A DNA stretch of 64,000 bases from Haliclona indistincta (GCA_964017065.1 OZ024790.1:8311864-8375863); one strand, 5' to 3'; positions 11,790 to 23,380 are shown, numbered from the stretch's first letter. Notes: generated by a model from the sequence alone, not told the origin. Numbers and translations: made by a program.

Positions 11790-12180
11790 AACTAGTTAAA
11801 GCACCGTTGCGAGTGCAATACGGGAATTATTGCGCGAGGGGTGTGGTCGAGACGGTGATACAGAACGAGGCGAAGCCGAGTGCTGTATCAGCGTCGAGAC
11901 CGACACCCCGAGCGCAATAATTCCCGTATTGCACGAGCAGACGGTGTTTTTACTGGTTTGTAGCACGACAGCTTGCCGCTATCACTGAATCTTTGTGCCA
12001 GGGCGACTTATTCTCGAGGTCAAGCCAAGGTCAGTCTCCGCCCACCGTGCTATATTTTCCCCGGCCGTGCTATATTTTCCCTGGCCATGCTATATTTTCC
12101 ATATTGCGAACGGCGTTCACATTATGGAAAATATAGAACGGGTGGCGCCTTTGATACGCCCACGCAGAGTGCTACAAACA
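11790..12180. mobile_element. Palindromic foldback element plus short internal repeats
   Basis: 11790-11958 folds on itself: gtgcaatacgggaattattg at 11812 pairs with caataattcccgtattgcac near 11915, and the outer parts (gttaaagcaccg / cggtgtttttac) also pair. Downstream are three tandem gctatattttcc units (about 12049-12100) and an inverted ggaaaatatag near 12124. Satellite sequence resumes near 12181. No ORF is convincing. Confidence 0.65.
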
Positions 12181-13147
12181 ATCTACTTGTACTACTATGT
12201 AACTCACTAGCTGAAGTATAGAGAGAATGATTGGAGAAAGAATAAGAGATGTGGTGGTTATTGATAGCACAAATCACAATCTACTTGTACTTCTAAGTAA
12301 CTCACTGGCTAAAGTATAGAGAGAATGATTGGAGAAAGAATATGAGATGTGGTGGTTATTGATAGCACAATACACAATCTACTTGTACTTCTAAGTAACT
12401 CACTGGCTAAAGCATAGAGAGAATGATTGGAGAAAGAATATGAGATGTGGTGGTTATTGATAGCACAATACACAATCTACTTGTACTTCTGAGTAACTTA
12501 CTGGCTAAAGTATAGAGAGAATGATCGGAGAAAGAATAAGAGATGTGGTGGTTATTGATAGCACAATACACAATCTACTTGTACTTTTATGTAACTCACT
12601 GACTGATTGAAGTATAGATCGAGAGAATGAGAAGAAGAGATGTGGTGGTTATTCATAGCGCAAAACACAATCTACTTGTATTTCTAAGTAACTCACTTCC
12701 TAAAGTATATAGAGAATGATTGAAGAAAGATAAGAGATAAGGTGGTTATTTATAGCTCAACTACTTGTACTTCTATATAACTCACTGGCTGAAGTATAAA
12801 GAGAATCATTGGAGAAAGAATAAGAGATGTGGTGGTTATACATAACGCAACACACAATCTACTTGTACTTCTATGTAACTCACTAGCTGAAGTATAGAGA
12901 GAATGATTGGAGAAAGAATAAGAGATGTGGTGGTTATTGATAGCACAAAACACAATCTACTTGTACTTCTAAGTAACTCACTGGCTAAAGTATAGAGAGA
13001 ATGATTGGAGAAAGAATATGAGATGTGGTGGTTATTGATAGCACAATACACAATCTACTTGTACTTCTAAGTAACTCACTGGCTAAAGTATAAAGAGAAT
13101 GATTGGAGAAAGAATAAGAGATGTGGTGGTTATTGATAGCACAATAC
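12181..13147. repeat. 98-bp satellite array, block F
   Basis: About ten monomers, several carrying the variant taagtaactcactggctaaag, which marks a locally amplified subfamily. Confidence 0.95.
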
Positions 13148-13723
13148 CAAGGGCGTATAGAGAAAGAGGGCATGCAACCGTCAATCACTCCCGTAGGATA
13201 GCGAAATATTTATTGTTACTAAAATTAGAAGTTACGGCCATCAATTACTGACGTAGAAAAAAGTAGGCGGTAACAAATGACGCATAATTTATATTCAGAT
13301 CCATGCATGATCCATGCAGCCTACCTACGCCGCGCCTAAGCAACGTGTCCCGCGATCTCAGGCACAGCTAGCGACGCATACTAGTCCTACGCCGGTGTTC
13401 TCCATGGTGCCTTTCAGGCGGTCTTTGTCGTCTACGTGTTTGAATAGTGCAATGGCCTCCAGCTTGAAGAATGCGTGACTAGTGTGCCTTCCCTCGCGCA
13501 TTTAGCAACAAGCAATCGTCTAGCGGTTACAGACAAGGGCGAGCAGCTACTACTGTCACTACGTCGCTGTTTAGATACAGGTGTACCTGCAGCCATTTCT
13601 GCACTCTCCGCATACGCTAAGTATACGTAGTTTAATTGATGTTTATTTTTAGTAACAATAAATATTTCGCTATCCTACGGGAGTAATTGACAGTTGCATG
13701 CCCTCTTTCTCTATACGCCCTTG
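13148..13723. mobile_element. Non-autonomous DNA element, ~77-bp TIRs, 7-bp TSD (CAAG family)
   Basis: Begins caagggcgtatagagaaaga and ends with its reverse complement; the inverted repeats run for about 77 bp with two mismatches. Perfect 7-bp duplication acaatac at 13141-13147 and 13724-13730. 576 bp, non-coding, GC-rich centre. Same size, start and TSD length as 807-1386. Confidence 0.88.
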
Positions 13724-14120
13724 ACAATACACAATCTACTTGTATTTCTAAGTAACTCACTTCCTAAAGTATATAGATGATTGAAGAAAGATAAGAGATA
13801 AGGTGGTTATTTATAGCTCAACTACTTGTACTACTATGTAACTCACATCCTGAAGTATAAAGAGAATTATTGGAGAAAGAATAAGAGATGTGGTGGGCAT
13901 TCATAACGCAATACACGATCTACTCGTACTTCTATGTAACTCACTATCTGAAGTATAGAGGGAATGATTGGAGAAAGAATAAGAGATGTGGTGGTCATTC
14001 ATAACGCAATACACGATCTACTTGTACTTCTATATAACTCACCATCTGAAGTATAGAGAGAATGATTGGAGAAAGAAATAAGAGAATGTGGTGGTTATTC
14101 ATATAGCACAATAAACCATC
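13724..14120. repeat. 98-bp satellite array, block G
   Basis: About four monomers. The last one (gaaataagagaatgtggtgg ... catatagcacaataaaccatc) is the same variant that flanks the 17738-21780 transposon, marking a duplicated segment. Confidence 0.93.
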
Positions 14121-14122
14121 TA

Positions 14123-15724
14123 CCGTAAATCGGGAAATTTTCGTTTTTAAAATATTTTCGTGGGTACAAAAATTAAACACACGAAAATTTTTAACAAAAA
14201 TTTGTAAACACGTGTATGCCGAGTTGCGAGTTGTATGCTGTAAGTTTATGCTCAAGAGCTTGGCTGCAGCTGAAACACTGTCTGCCTGGAGCTACTGTTT
14301 AGCCAGCGACAGTGAGTGACCTTCTACTTTGCTGTTAGGAACGACCGTCTCAGATGATCGCCAGCGCCTGAGCGTTTTGGTCTGGCCCAGGCTAACAAAT
14401 GGGCAGGATTCATTCATTCAGCTGGCTCCTACACTCTTGTATACACAATAACCATGAATACAAGCATCGTTACAGCTGTCAGCAGCAACAGCTGTGCAGT
14501 TTCATCTAGAAACTCCTTACACGTTGATAAATCTTCAATGTTAAAATATTTTCGTGGGCAAGTCGACCCACGAAAATATTTTAAGGTGGTATGGAAGTGA
14601 AGGTGTGAATTTGGAAGAATTTTTTTATTTATGTATAATTTCTGAAACATAAAATACTGTGCAAGTTGGAGTTATTATAATGGTTGTTTGAGGTGTGTAG
14701 CATGCAATCACAAAACAAGAAGAGGTCCTGAGAATTAGTGTTCATATTATGGCGCCTCAGATACACCCACTGTATTTGTTAATTCTTCTCAAAGCTATTT
14801 CCAGAAGCACTGTATGCCAGTATATTGAATAGAATTCTATGGAGAACGCCAAGGGCTAACTTTTCAGCAGAGGCCGCAATTGGATCGCCCTTTAGTATCC
14901 CGTAAGGCAGCAAAGAAGCAAACTTGGCTCACTTTCCTACAAAGACGCCAGTAGGAGCCTACGAAGAGCGTGGAACTGCGGCTTCCGGCCAAAAATTTAG
15001 CACGCTAATGTACTAGCGGGGAATCAATTCTTACCTGACAGTGCTGTTCGGTAGAAAAGTTACCGTACTCTTTGTGCACGCTACACGCAGTGGGTACATT
15101 ATACACGGCCTTAGTCAGACTTTGTGAAAATACATCGTTTGTTTCGTGACTCGACACTCTACAGTAACCTTCTGAGTCATTCTGACCTCCACAAGCCCCA
15201 CTAGATGTGACGCCGTCAGAACCGCAGCACAACCTAGCCGCGACCGCAGTGCCCCGCCCTAGCAACGCGTCCACAAATTACGAATAATATTAACATACAC
15301 GTGCGATAAAACGTACCGCGAACGATCTTGGCTGCAACGTGTTGTAGCGTCACCTGTTGGCTGTAAAAGCTTTGTTTAGTCTTTGTACAGCTTCTTCTAG
15401 CCCAAGACTTGGACTGCGGCTGCACTAACACCACAGAGACGTTGTACTTACGTATACGGATTATAGGTCGCGTACACGTAGTTAATTGTTATTGCATTCC
15501 ATCGCCCACGCATAGCAACCAGTTGGGTAACATTTGTACAACAATATCTTAGCAACCAAGGAGTTTACTTCAATTTCCTTTGAGGATCCTATTTGTATGC
15601 ACCAACTCTACAACATACTTTAAAATGAAAAAATTGAAGAGGTCAAATTTCGCTTCCGTACCACCTTAACTCAAAAATTTAACACACGAAAATTTTGTTA
15701 CACGAAAATTTCCCGATTTACGGT
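14123..15724. mobile_element. TA-flanked DNA element, copy 1
   Basis: Inverted ends ccgtaaatcgggaaattttc / gaaaatttcccgatttacgg flanked by TA on both sides (14121-14122, 15725-15726), as in Tc1/mariner-type insertions. The interior (14180-14560) is nearly identical to 22920-23280 in the second copy. It is itself interrupted by a TTAA-flanked element. No transposase frame is visible. Confidence 0.82.
14585..15666. mobile_element. TTAA-flanked element nested in the TA element
   Basis: 1082 bp with inverted ends ggtggtatggaagtgaa / ttcgcttccgtaccacc between TTAA at 14581-14584 and 15667-15670. The paralogous copy near 23320 has the uninterrupted sequence attttaagtcgaaaattt, with a single TTAA: an empty site. 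The TTAA target suggests a piggyBac or Kolobok type. The frames at 15005-15434 are not recognised. Confidence 0.85.
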
Positions 15725-15726
15725 AT

Positions 15727-17737
15727 TTGTACTTCTATGTACAACTCACTGTCTGTAGTACAGAGATAATGATTGGAGAAAGAATAAGATATGTGGTGGT
15801 AGTTATTGATAGCACATTCTACTTCTATGCAACTCACTACCTGAAGTATAGAGAGAATGATTGGATAAAGAATAAGAGACGTGGTGGTTATTCATAGCGC
15901 AATACACAATCTACTGGTACATCTATGTAACTCACTGACTGAAGTATAGAGAGAATGATTGGAGAAAGAATAGTAGATGTGGTGGTTATTGATAGCACAA
16001 TACACAGTCTACATCTACTTCTATATAACTCACTGGCTGAAGTATAAATTAAGAGAATGATTGGAGAAAGAATAAGAGATGTGGTGGTTATTCATAGCTC
16101 AATACAAAATCTACTTGTACTTCTATGAAACTCACTCGCTAAAGTATAGAGAGAACGATTGGAGAAAGAATAAGAGATGTGGTGGTTATTCATAGCTCAA
16201 TACACAATCTACTTCTACTTTTATGTAACTCACCAGCTGAAGTACATAGAGAGAAGGAGTGGAGAAAGAATAAGAGATGTGGTGGTTATTCATAGCTCAA
16301 TACAAAATCTACTTGTACTTCTATGAAACTCACTCGCTAAAGTATAGAGAGAACGATTGGAGAAAGAATAAGAGATGTGGTGGTTATTCATAGCTCAATA
16401 CACAATCTACTTCTACTTTTATGTAACTCACCAGCTGAAGTACATAGAGAGAACGATTGGAGAAAGAATAAGAGATGTGGTGGTTATTTAAAGTGTAATG
16501 CACATCTACTTGTACTTCTATGTAACTCACTTCCTAAAGTTTAAAGACAATGATTGGATAAAGAATTAGAGATGAGGTGGTTATTCAAAGCGCAATACAT
16601 GATCTACTTGTACTTCTATGTAACTCACCGCCTGAAGTATAGAGAGAATGATTGGAGAAAGAATAAGAGATGTGGTGGTTATTGAAAGCACAATACATAA
16701 TCTACTTGTACTTCTATGTAACTCACTTCCTAAGTATAAGGTGAATAATTGGAGTAAGAATAAGAGATGTGGTGGTTATTCATAGAGGAGTACACAATCT
16801 ACTAGTAACTTTATGTAACTCACTCGCTGAAGTAAAAATAGAAAGAATGATTGGAGAGATGAGGTGGTTATTCAAAGTGCGATACACGATCAACTTGTAT
16901 TTCTATGTAACTCACTTGCTGAAGTATATAGAGAGAATGATTGGAGAAAGAATAAGAGATGTAGTGGTTATTCATAGCGCAATACACAATTAACTTGTAT
17001 TTCTATGTAACTCACTCGCTGAAGGATATACTTGGATAAAGAATAAGATATGGTGGTTATTCATAGCACAATACACAATCTACTTGTACTTCTATGTAAC
17101 TCACTTCCTAAAGTATAAAGAGAATGATTGGAAAAAGAATAAGAGATGTGGTCGTAATTCCAAGCGCGATACACAATCTACTTGTACTTCTATGTAACTT
17201 ACCCACTGAAATATAGAGAGAATGAAGGAGAAAGGATAAGAGATGTGGTGGTTATTGATAGCACAATACACAATCTACTTGTACTTCTATGTAACTCACA
17301 ACCTAAAGTATAGACAGAAAGATTGGAGAAAGAATAAGAGTTGTGGTGGTTATTGATAGCACAATACACAATCTACTTGTATTTCTAAGTAACTCACATC
17401 CTAAAGTATAGAGAGAATGATTGAAGAAAGATAAGAGATAAGGTGGTTATTTATAGCTCAACTACTTGTATTTCTATATAACTCACATCCTAAAGTATAG
17501 AGAGAATGATTGGAGAAAGAATTAGAGATGTGGTGGTTATTTATAGCACAGACTACTTCTACTTCTATGTAACTCACCGGCTGAAGTATAGAGAAAATGA
17601 TTGGAGAAAGCATTAGAGATATGGTGGTTATTTATAGCACAGACTACTTCTATAATTATAACTCACTACCTGAAGTATAGAGAGAATGATTGGAGAAAGA
17701 AATAAGAGAATGTGGTGGTTATTCATATAGCACAATA
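15727..17737. repeat. 98-bp satellite array, block H
   Basis: About 20 monomers. Between roughly 16080 and 16480 a two-monomer unit (about 197 bp) recurs. The first ~180 bp match block I from 23381, so the segment was duplicated with the TA element. Confidence 0.95.
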
Positions 17738-18367
17738 CATATCAAAACGTTTGTCAAAAATGCCATACATTACAACATTCACGTCACGTATTGTGTGATA
17801 ATAAATTTAACATTAGTTGCATTTATGACTTGTACTGATAAATAAATATTTCTTTAATTTTTAACTTACTGTTTACTTCTATCGAGATAGTATGGATGGA
17901 TTCAAGATGCCCAAAGCTTCAGCTTTCGTTTGATAAGCATATTATGGCTTAGAAGTATCGATATATGCTCGTACTTACCGTGTTTTCTTGCATAGGTCTA
18001 TACAAGCGCCCGTGTTTTAGTATATTACATGACCGCAAACAAACAATTTAGTCTTGTTAAAACCTCGGTAGCTGCTAATCAAAAGGGAATTTCCCTTCAG
18101 TACGGGCGGCGTCGATTAGAACACACTCTTAGCTGTCGTTTGGTACCTAACATGTCCACGTGCTACCAGTAGAACTGCTCGTACTATGGCACAGACTTAT
18201 CCCATTAGCGAGTAAGTCTTTATATTCTAGCTAGATTGATTGCTATAGCTAGATCAGAGCTATGCATCATAGTGTGTCCCATAGGTTGGTACGCAGGCGT
18301 ACGTCTACATTGTATTATCCAAGCACGATGTGTACTGTCACTTATGCTTTCTCCTTGTTTTCCTCAG

Positions 18368-20637
18368 CTACTATCTGTGGAGTATATCTCAGCCTGGAAA
18401 AACCGGTACACCTAATTTTGATCTCTCTAAAGACCCAGAAGCAAACGTTGCCAATTCCACTTCTTATACTCCAGTACAACTAGCACACGAAAGAGTGATA
18501 ACAAAAGTGTTTAACCACTATGCTATTCCACTTGATATTACTGATTGCATCCGATCATCATTCAAAGCCAAGTTATGGCGCATGGGTAAACGATACTCAA
18601 AGCAAGGGGGCAAGCAACGTGAGCAGCAATTATCGCAATGGAAAGATGGTGTGTGGAGCTTTGAAGTTAGTAGCGTAGAAGTCAACAGACAACTACTCAA
18701 AAGGAGGCGGAGTACAGAGATTCAACTTAAAGAAGAAACTGAGAAGAGAAGAAAACTTGAATCAGAAATGAGAACTGTTCTGAGCACAACAAAAAAAACA
18801 AGCAAAAAGAATTGCAAGACTATCGACTGGCCGGAAAGCAAACAGTCGAGGATCTTCTTCAAAACCTTGGAGTCAATACACTAGACAACAACGGTACAAC
18901 AAACGGAAAAGTCTAGTTGGTAGTATCCAAGGAGCACTATCAGTCTGCGAAGATGAAGGCTTTAAGGCACGCTCTGTCGAACTAGAGATTATTGATACGG
19001 GTACACGTGAAGTTGTTGACTTGGGTTCTGGAACATATTCTCCCATCGATATGCATACAAACTCTACCAAAAGTAATTCCGCACGTTCCGTTCTTTATAT
19101 AAAGGACAAGTTTTCTGTTTCGAATGAAGCATTTCATGAGTTGAGCATGGTGTCAAGTCTTCCAAGCTCCAGTCAAATTAAATCAGTTACTAAAAAGCTA
19201 AATGATAGTTTCAATATCTACAGCACTCCAAATGGAACGGTAGGAGTTCAACAGAGCCTGCGTGAGCGTATTATTGTCCGTCTGACTTACCTCATTGACA
19301 AATCTGGAGATGTTCCAAGCACGATTCGAATAAAATTGACAGGAGATGGAACCCAAATTGCTCGAAATTTGTCTGTTGTGAATGTCAGCTTTACGATGCT
19401 AGAAGAAGGTCAACATAAAGCTTGTTCTGCGTTTGGAAACCACAGTTTGGCTATTTTAAGAGTGTCAGAGAAGTATGAAGAGCTGAAGGATGGATTAGAG
19501 GACATCATTGCGGAGGCTAAAGATTTAGAGGTACTTACCATTAGAGACAAAGTCTACACAATTCAGTTCTTTCTTGGTGGTGACTTGAAGTTCTTAGCAG
19601 CAGTTTGCGGAGTAGAAGCCGCCAATGCTGAACATGCTTGTGTATGGTGCAAATGCCCTAAGAATCAGAGGTGGGATATGTCCCTTACCTGGTCTATTCA
19701 GGATCAATCAAAAGGTGCTCGAACTGTTGAGGAAATCAAAGATAAATGCAAACTTGGCAAGACTAGCAAGAAGCGGTTCAACTGTTGTCACCCACCTATT
19801 TTTCCTTTCGTCCCTATACAAAGAGTTATTATTGATTCTCTTCATCTCTTTTTAAGAATTGCCGATGTTCTAATCAACCTGCTCATTCGTGACTTAAGAA
19901 TTTTAGATGGGATCGATAAAGCCACCAACTTTGATCAAGCCAAGTTAGGCAATACAACAAACATGAAAGCATACCAGGTGTTTTTAAATGATGTATGTAA
20001 GATTCGCTTTCAATGGATTGTAGAAAAAGAAGGGAAAAAACTGATATGGCGTGACTTGACTGGTCCAGAGAAGAGAACACTGTTTGAAAAAATTAACGTT
20101 CCCACCCTTTTTCCTTCACTTTGACAAAAGCAACATATTCAGAAATTATGGGATGATTTCTATGAGCTAATCAGATCTCTCAGTAGAAGCGATTGCGATG
20201 CCGATAACTTTGAGATTTCCTCCAAGAATTGGGTGAGGCTTTTTATTTCCGTCTATCAAACGAAAGATGTTACTCCTTATATCCATGCATTCGCTCAGCA
20301 TCTGCATGAGTTTTTGCGACTGTATGGAAATGTTGTAATCTTTTCTCAGCAAGGGCTTGAAAAACTTAATGACCTAACTACCAAGCACTATCAACGTGCC
20401 ACCAATCACAAGGGCTGTGAAGCAGCTTTGAAGCAAGTACTTGAGAAAAGGAATCGAATTGAGCTGCTCGAAGATGATGGGTGTCAAAGGTCGAAACAAG
20501 TACAAAAATGCAGTTTATGTAAGCAGCCTGGTCACAATAGACGCTCATGCACACATGAAATCCCTGACTGTGAAGTTCAAACCACAGATAATGAATCTTG
20601 TATGTCTCCCTCATCCGAGAGTCCATGCCAAGAGTGA
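18368..20637 (+). pseudogene. DDE-type transposase with RAG1-like motif order, two lesions
   Basis: A pyrimidine-rich acceptor (tttctccttgttttcctcag) ends at 18367 and opens a coding exon. A basic, coiled N-terminal part (RRRSTEIQLKEETEKRRKLE) runs to an A8 tract at 18791-18798, where the frame changes by one base. The core follows: KLTGDGT (first Asp, near 19350), FFLGGDLKFLA, a zinc pair CVWCKCP, RVIIDSLHLFLRIADVL (second Asp in IDxLH, near 19830), then an in-frame TGA at 20122-20124. The same frame continues to QGLEKLNDLTTKHYQRATNH (candidate catalytic Glu near 20355) and a CxLCxxPGHxRRxC zinc knuckle before the stop at 20637. The order D, CxxC, IDxLH, E parallels the RAG1 core, recalled by eye and unproven. 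Other DDE superfamilies are possible. Confidence 0.65.
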
Positions 20638-20910
20638 CGAGCTGTTTGCCAAGTTGAGACTTCCACTTACAGACTAAAGCAATCCTCCGAACTTGTTTAT
20701 GCTATTACCCTGTTTATCAGATGGAGGAGCCCTGACTTTCATAATTAATTAACTTGTAAGTCACCACATTGTGTAAAAGCTCTTGATCTTGTATTGTGTT
20801 AAAACAATGTTTAATGTTTAAATTGTGTTGTATTTGTATTCTGTTTAATTTTACAATTGTGTTGTCAATTTCCGTGTGTTTTCTAATAATTATGTTATTA
20901 CGATATCATC

Positions 20911-21687
20911 TTAGTAAAACACTTTCCTATCTTTACCAAATGTGCTTTGTACACCATAACCACACACAAACATAAAAGTTAAATTATGTCCAGTGTCAAC
21001 AAGTGACATACACGGTGATGATTCAGTGCTGTCTTGCTCTTGACTGGGTACATATTCTTCCAATGGCCTACATTTACGCAAGTAAAAATCCACTGTCTCT
21101 AGTACAACATAACCGTAGTCAGCGTTGACATTCAACCCCCTGAAATGCCAATTTTTCCCTAGTATTGGGTTCAAATCCTGATAACGCTTGATCGCGTAAT
21201 GCTGTACCCCTTGCACTTTCTTAGACTGTATTCCTAGTAGTCCGAGGCCTCCGTTAAAAGTAATTGCATCGAACGGCACAATTATTTTCACTTGAGGTGA
21301 ACCTTTTCTGCTACAGGATAGAGATTGCTTGATTTTCACCTTCAAGTTGTTGTGTAAAGAAAACGGTTCAAATGAGCATTGGAATTCACACGCTGTATCT
21401 TCTGAACTCGCTACTTCCTCACTAGTATCACTTGCGATAGACTCTAATTCACTCTCTTCGCGCCATTCATCATAATCGATAGAATATCCCACATAGTGGA
21501 TCTTGACACGCTGGCCTTCCTTTTCAACTACTTTCACTGGAAAAAGCTTGTCGCTCTTGGCGCGAACTTTCTCGGGTCTTGGTAGGCGAGTATCACAATA
21601 CCTTATAGTCCTTTTCGAACGTAGCCGCCTGGAAGACGAGCTAGGTTCGCCTTGACTAGTCGAGCCACTACTAGTGCTTGCCTCCAT
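20911..21687 (-). CDS. Tudor-knot (chromo-barrel) protein of the transposon
   Basis: 258 aa from an ATG at 21687, about 90 bp inside the right end of the element, to a stop at 20911; no intron needed. A Ser-rich, basic N-terminus (residues 1-35) precedes a Tudor-knot/chromo-barrel-like segment, LFPVKVVEKEGQRVKIHYVG followed by YSIDYDEWREESEL (about 48-80), resembling the MRG15/MSL3 type that binds methylated histone tails or nucleic acid. An acidic Ser-rich linker follows. The C-terminal half (VPFDAITFNGGLGLLG, DLNPILGKNWHFRGLN, LETVDFYLRKCRPLEEY) is unassigned. It runs convergent to the transposase, so it is probably an accessory factor of the element, perhaps for targeting. That role is inference. 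The reading frame is intact. Confidence 0.72.
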   Translation of the reverse strand: MEASTSSGSTSQGEPSSSSRRLRSKRTIRYCDTRLPRPEKVRAKSDKLFPVKVVEKEGQRVKIHYVGYSIDYDEWREESELESIASDTSEEVASSEDTACEFQCSFEPFSLHNNLKVKIKQSLSCSRKGSPQVKIIVPFDAITFNGGLGLLGIQSKKVQGVQHYAIKRYQDLNPILGKNWHFRGLNVNADYGYVVLETVDFYLRKCRPLEEYVPSQEQDSTESSPCMSLVDTGHNLTFMFVCGYGVQSTFGKDRKVFY

Positions 21688-21790
21688 TTCATGTGTGGGA
21701 CACGCCTATTACCTGATGTCATTTGACGTCATACGTAGTAGCGAATTATTTGACAATCCCAATCCCAACGTTTTCATATGAAACCATCTA

Positions 21791-23378
21791 CCGTAAATCG
21801 GGAAAGTTTCGTTTTTTAAATATTTTCGTGGGTAGGTCCAACCATGAAAATGAACAGATTTCACGAAACCCTCGGCGTGTTGCACATTGTAGAGTTAGCT
21901 CCTTAGTTTTGGTTTGTAGAAGGAGCTTTGCAGCTAAAGCCAACCTGCTCGCTATTGAAACTGCACTGCTAAACCAGAAGACAGCAAAGTGCTGACCTCA
22001 ACCGAGACAAGGTGTGTCAAGTGGGCATGACAATGAATACAGAGTAGGTAGCCATTGCTCTTGGCTTCGATAGGCTTTTTCTTGAGATGTCTACGCACCC
22101 TAAGAGCTGTCCTGCTGTTTAGATGGAATCTACAAGTACCTAGGTAGTCAACTAAGGGCGCGTTTGTTGTCAGAGAAGTCTAAGATGGCCGTCATGCAAG
22201 GTGAGCCAGCCATAACTCAAGAACAAGAGCACTTTAGCAAAATCCACGAGTCACATTGCAAGCCATTGTCGTGCTAAGCCTGTTTATACCTTTACCGAGT
22301 TTCAGAAGTTAGCGATGGTCTCTGCAGCTCATTGGACAGACAGAATGAAGAACAGACTTCACGAAACCCTCGGCGTGTTGCACATTGTAGAGTTAGCTCC
22401 TTAGTTTTGATTTGCAGAAGGAGCTTTGCAGCTAAAGCCAACCTGTTTGCTATTGAAACTGCACTGCTAACCAGAAGACACCAAAGTGCTGACCACAACC
22501 GAGACAAGGTGTGTCAAGTGGGCGTGACCGTGAACACTGAGTAGGTAGCCACTGCTCTTGGCTTTGATAAGCTTTTTCTTGAGATGTCTAAGCACCCACA
22601 GAGCTGTCCTGCTGTATAGATGGAATCTAAAAGTACCTAGGTAGTCAACTATGGGCGCGTTTGTTGTCAGAGAAGTCTAAGATGGCCGTCAGGTCATGCA
22701 AGGTGAGCCAGCCATACATAACTCGAGAACGAAAGCAGTTTAGCAAAATCCACGAGTCACATTGCAAGCCATTGTCATGCTAAGCCTGTTTATACCTTCA
22801 CCGAGTTTCAGAAGTGAACGATGGTCTCTGCAGCTTGATGGACAGAATGAACGAACGAACGAATGACAAACGAAGTACCGTAACCCTCGCGCATGCGCCG
22901 AGGGTTAATTAAACACACGAACATTTTTAACAACAAAAATTTGTAAACACGTGTATGCCGAGTTTCGAGTTGTATGCTGTAAGTTTATGCTCAAGAGCTT
23001 GGCTGCAGCTGAAACACTGTCTGCCTGGAGCTACTGTTTAGCCAGCGACAGTGAGTGACCTTCTACTTTGCTGTTATAGGAACGACCGTCTCAGATGATC
23101 GCCAGCGCCTGAGCGTTTTGGTCTGGCCCAGGCTAACAAATGGGCAGGATTCATTCATTCAGCTGGCTCCTACACTCTTGTATACACAATAACCATGAAT
23201 ACAAGCATCGTTACAGCTGTCAGCAGCAACAGCTGTGCAGTTTCATCTAGAAACTCCTTACACATTGATAAATCTTCGATGTTAAAATATTTTCGTGGGC
23301 AAGTCGACCAACGAAAATATTTTAAGTCGAAAATTTAACAGATGAAAATTTGTTACACGAAAATTTCCCGATTTACGG
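21791..23378. mobile_element. TA-flanked DNA element, copy 2
   Basis: Same ends and same flanking satellite as 14123-15724 (TA at 21789-21790 and 23379-23380). It lacks the TTAA insertion but carries about 1 kb of tandemly duplicated sequence in its left half. The shared flanks show that the two copies arose by segmental duplication rather than independent insertion. Confidence 0.82.
21861..22858. repeat. Two-copy tandem duplication, 498-bp period
   Basis: tcacgaaaccctcggcgtg occurs at 21861 and 22359, and the following ~490 bp match with few differences, ending near a gaacgaacgaacgaatgac microsatellite at about 22850. The short frames in it (for example 21723-21995) differ between copies and are not convincing genes. 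Confidence 0.88.
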
Positions 23379-23380
23379 TA

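Larger units (their letters stand above)
17738..21780. mobile_element. Two-gene DNA transposon (RAG1-like transposase plus Tudor-knot protein)
   Basis: A 4043-bp unit inserted within the duplicated satellite/TA-element segment. Ends are catatcaaaacgtt (left) and its near-inverse aacgttttcatatg (right), 14 bp with one mismatch. Paralogous block 14081-14122 reads straight through (cacaataaaccatc), giving an empty site; at most 1 bp appears duplicated. Inside are two convergent genes: a transposase (+, 18368-20637) and a 258-aa protein (-, 21687-20911), their stops 273 bp apart. The frame lesions are few, so the insertion looks young. Family assignment is inference; known RAG/Transib elements have a 5-bp TSD and CAC ends, which this lacks. 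Confidence 0.78.

Noticed and set aside
17738..21780. Calling the transposon a bona fide RAG/Transib element
   Set aside because: Termini lack CACNGTG-like heptamers and no 5-bp TSD is seen; only motif order in the transposase supports the link.
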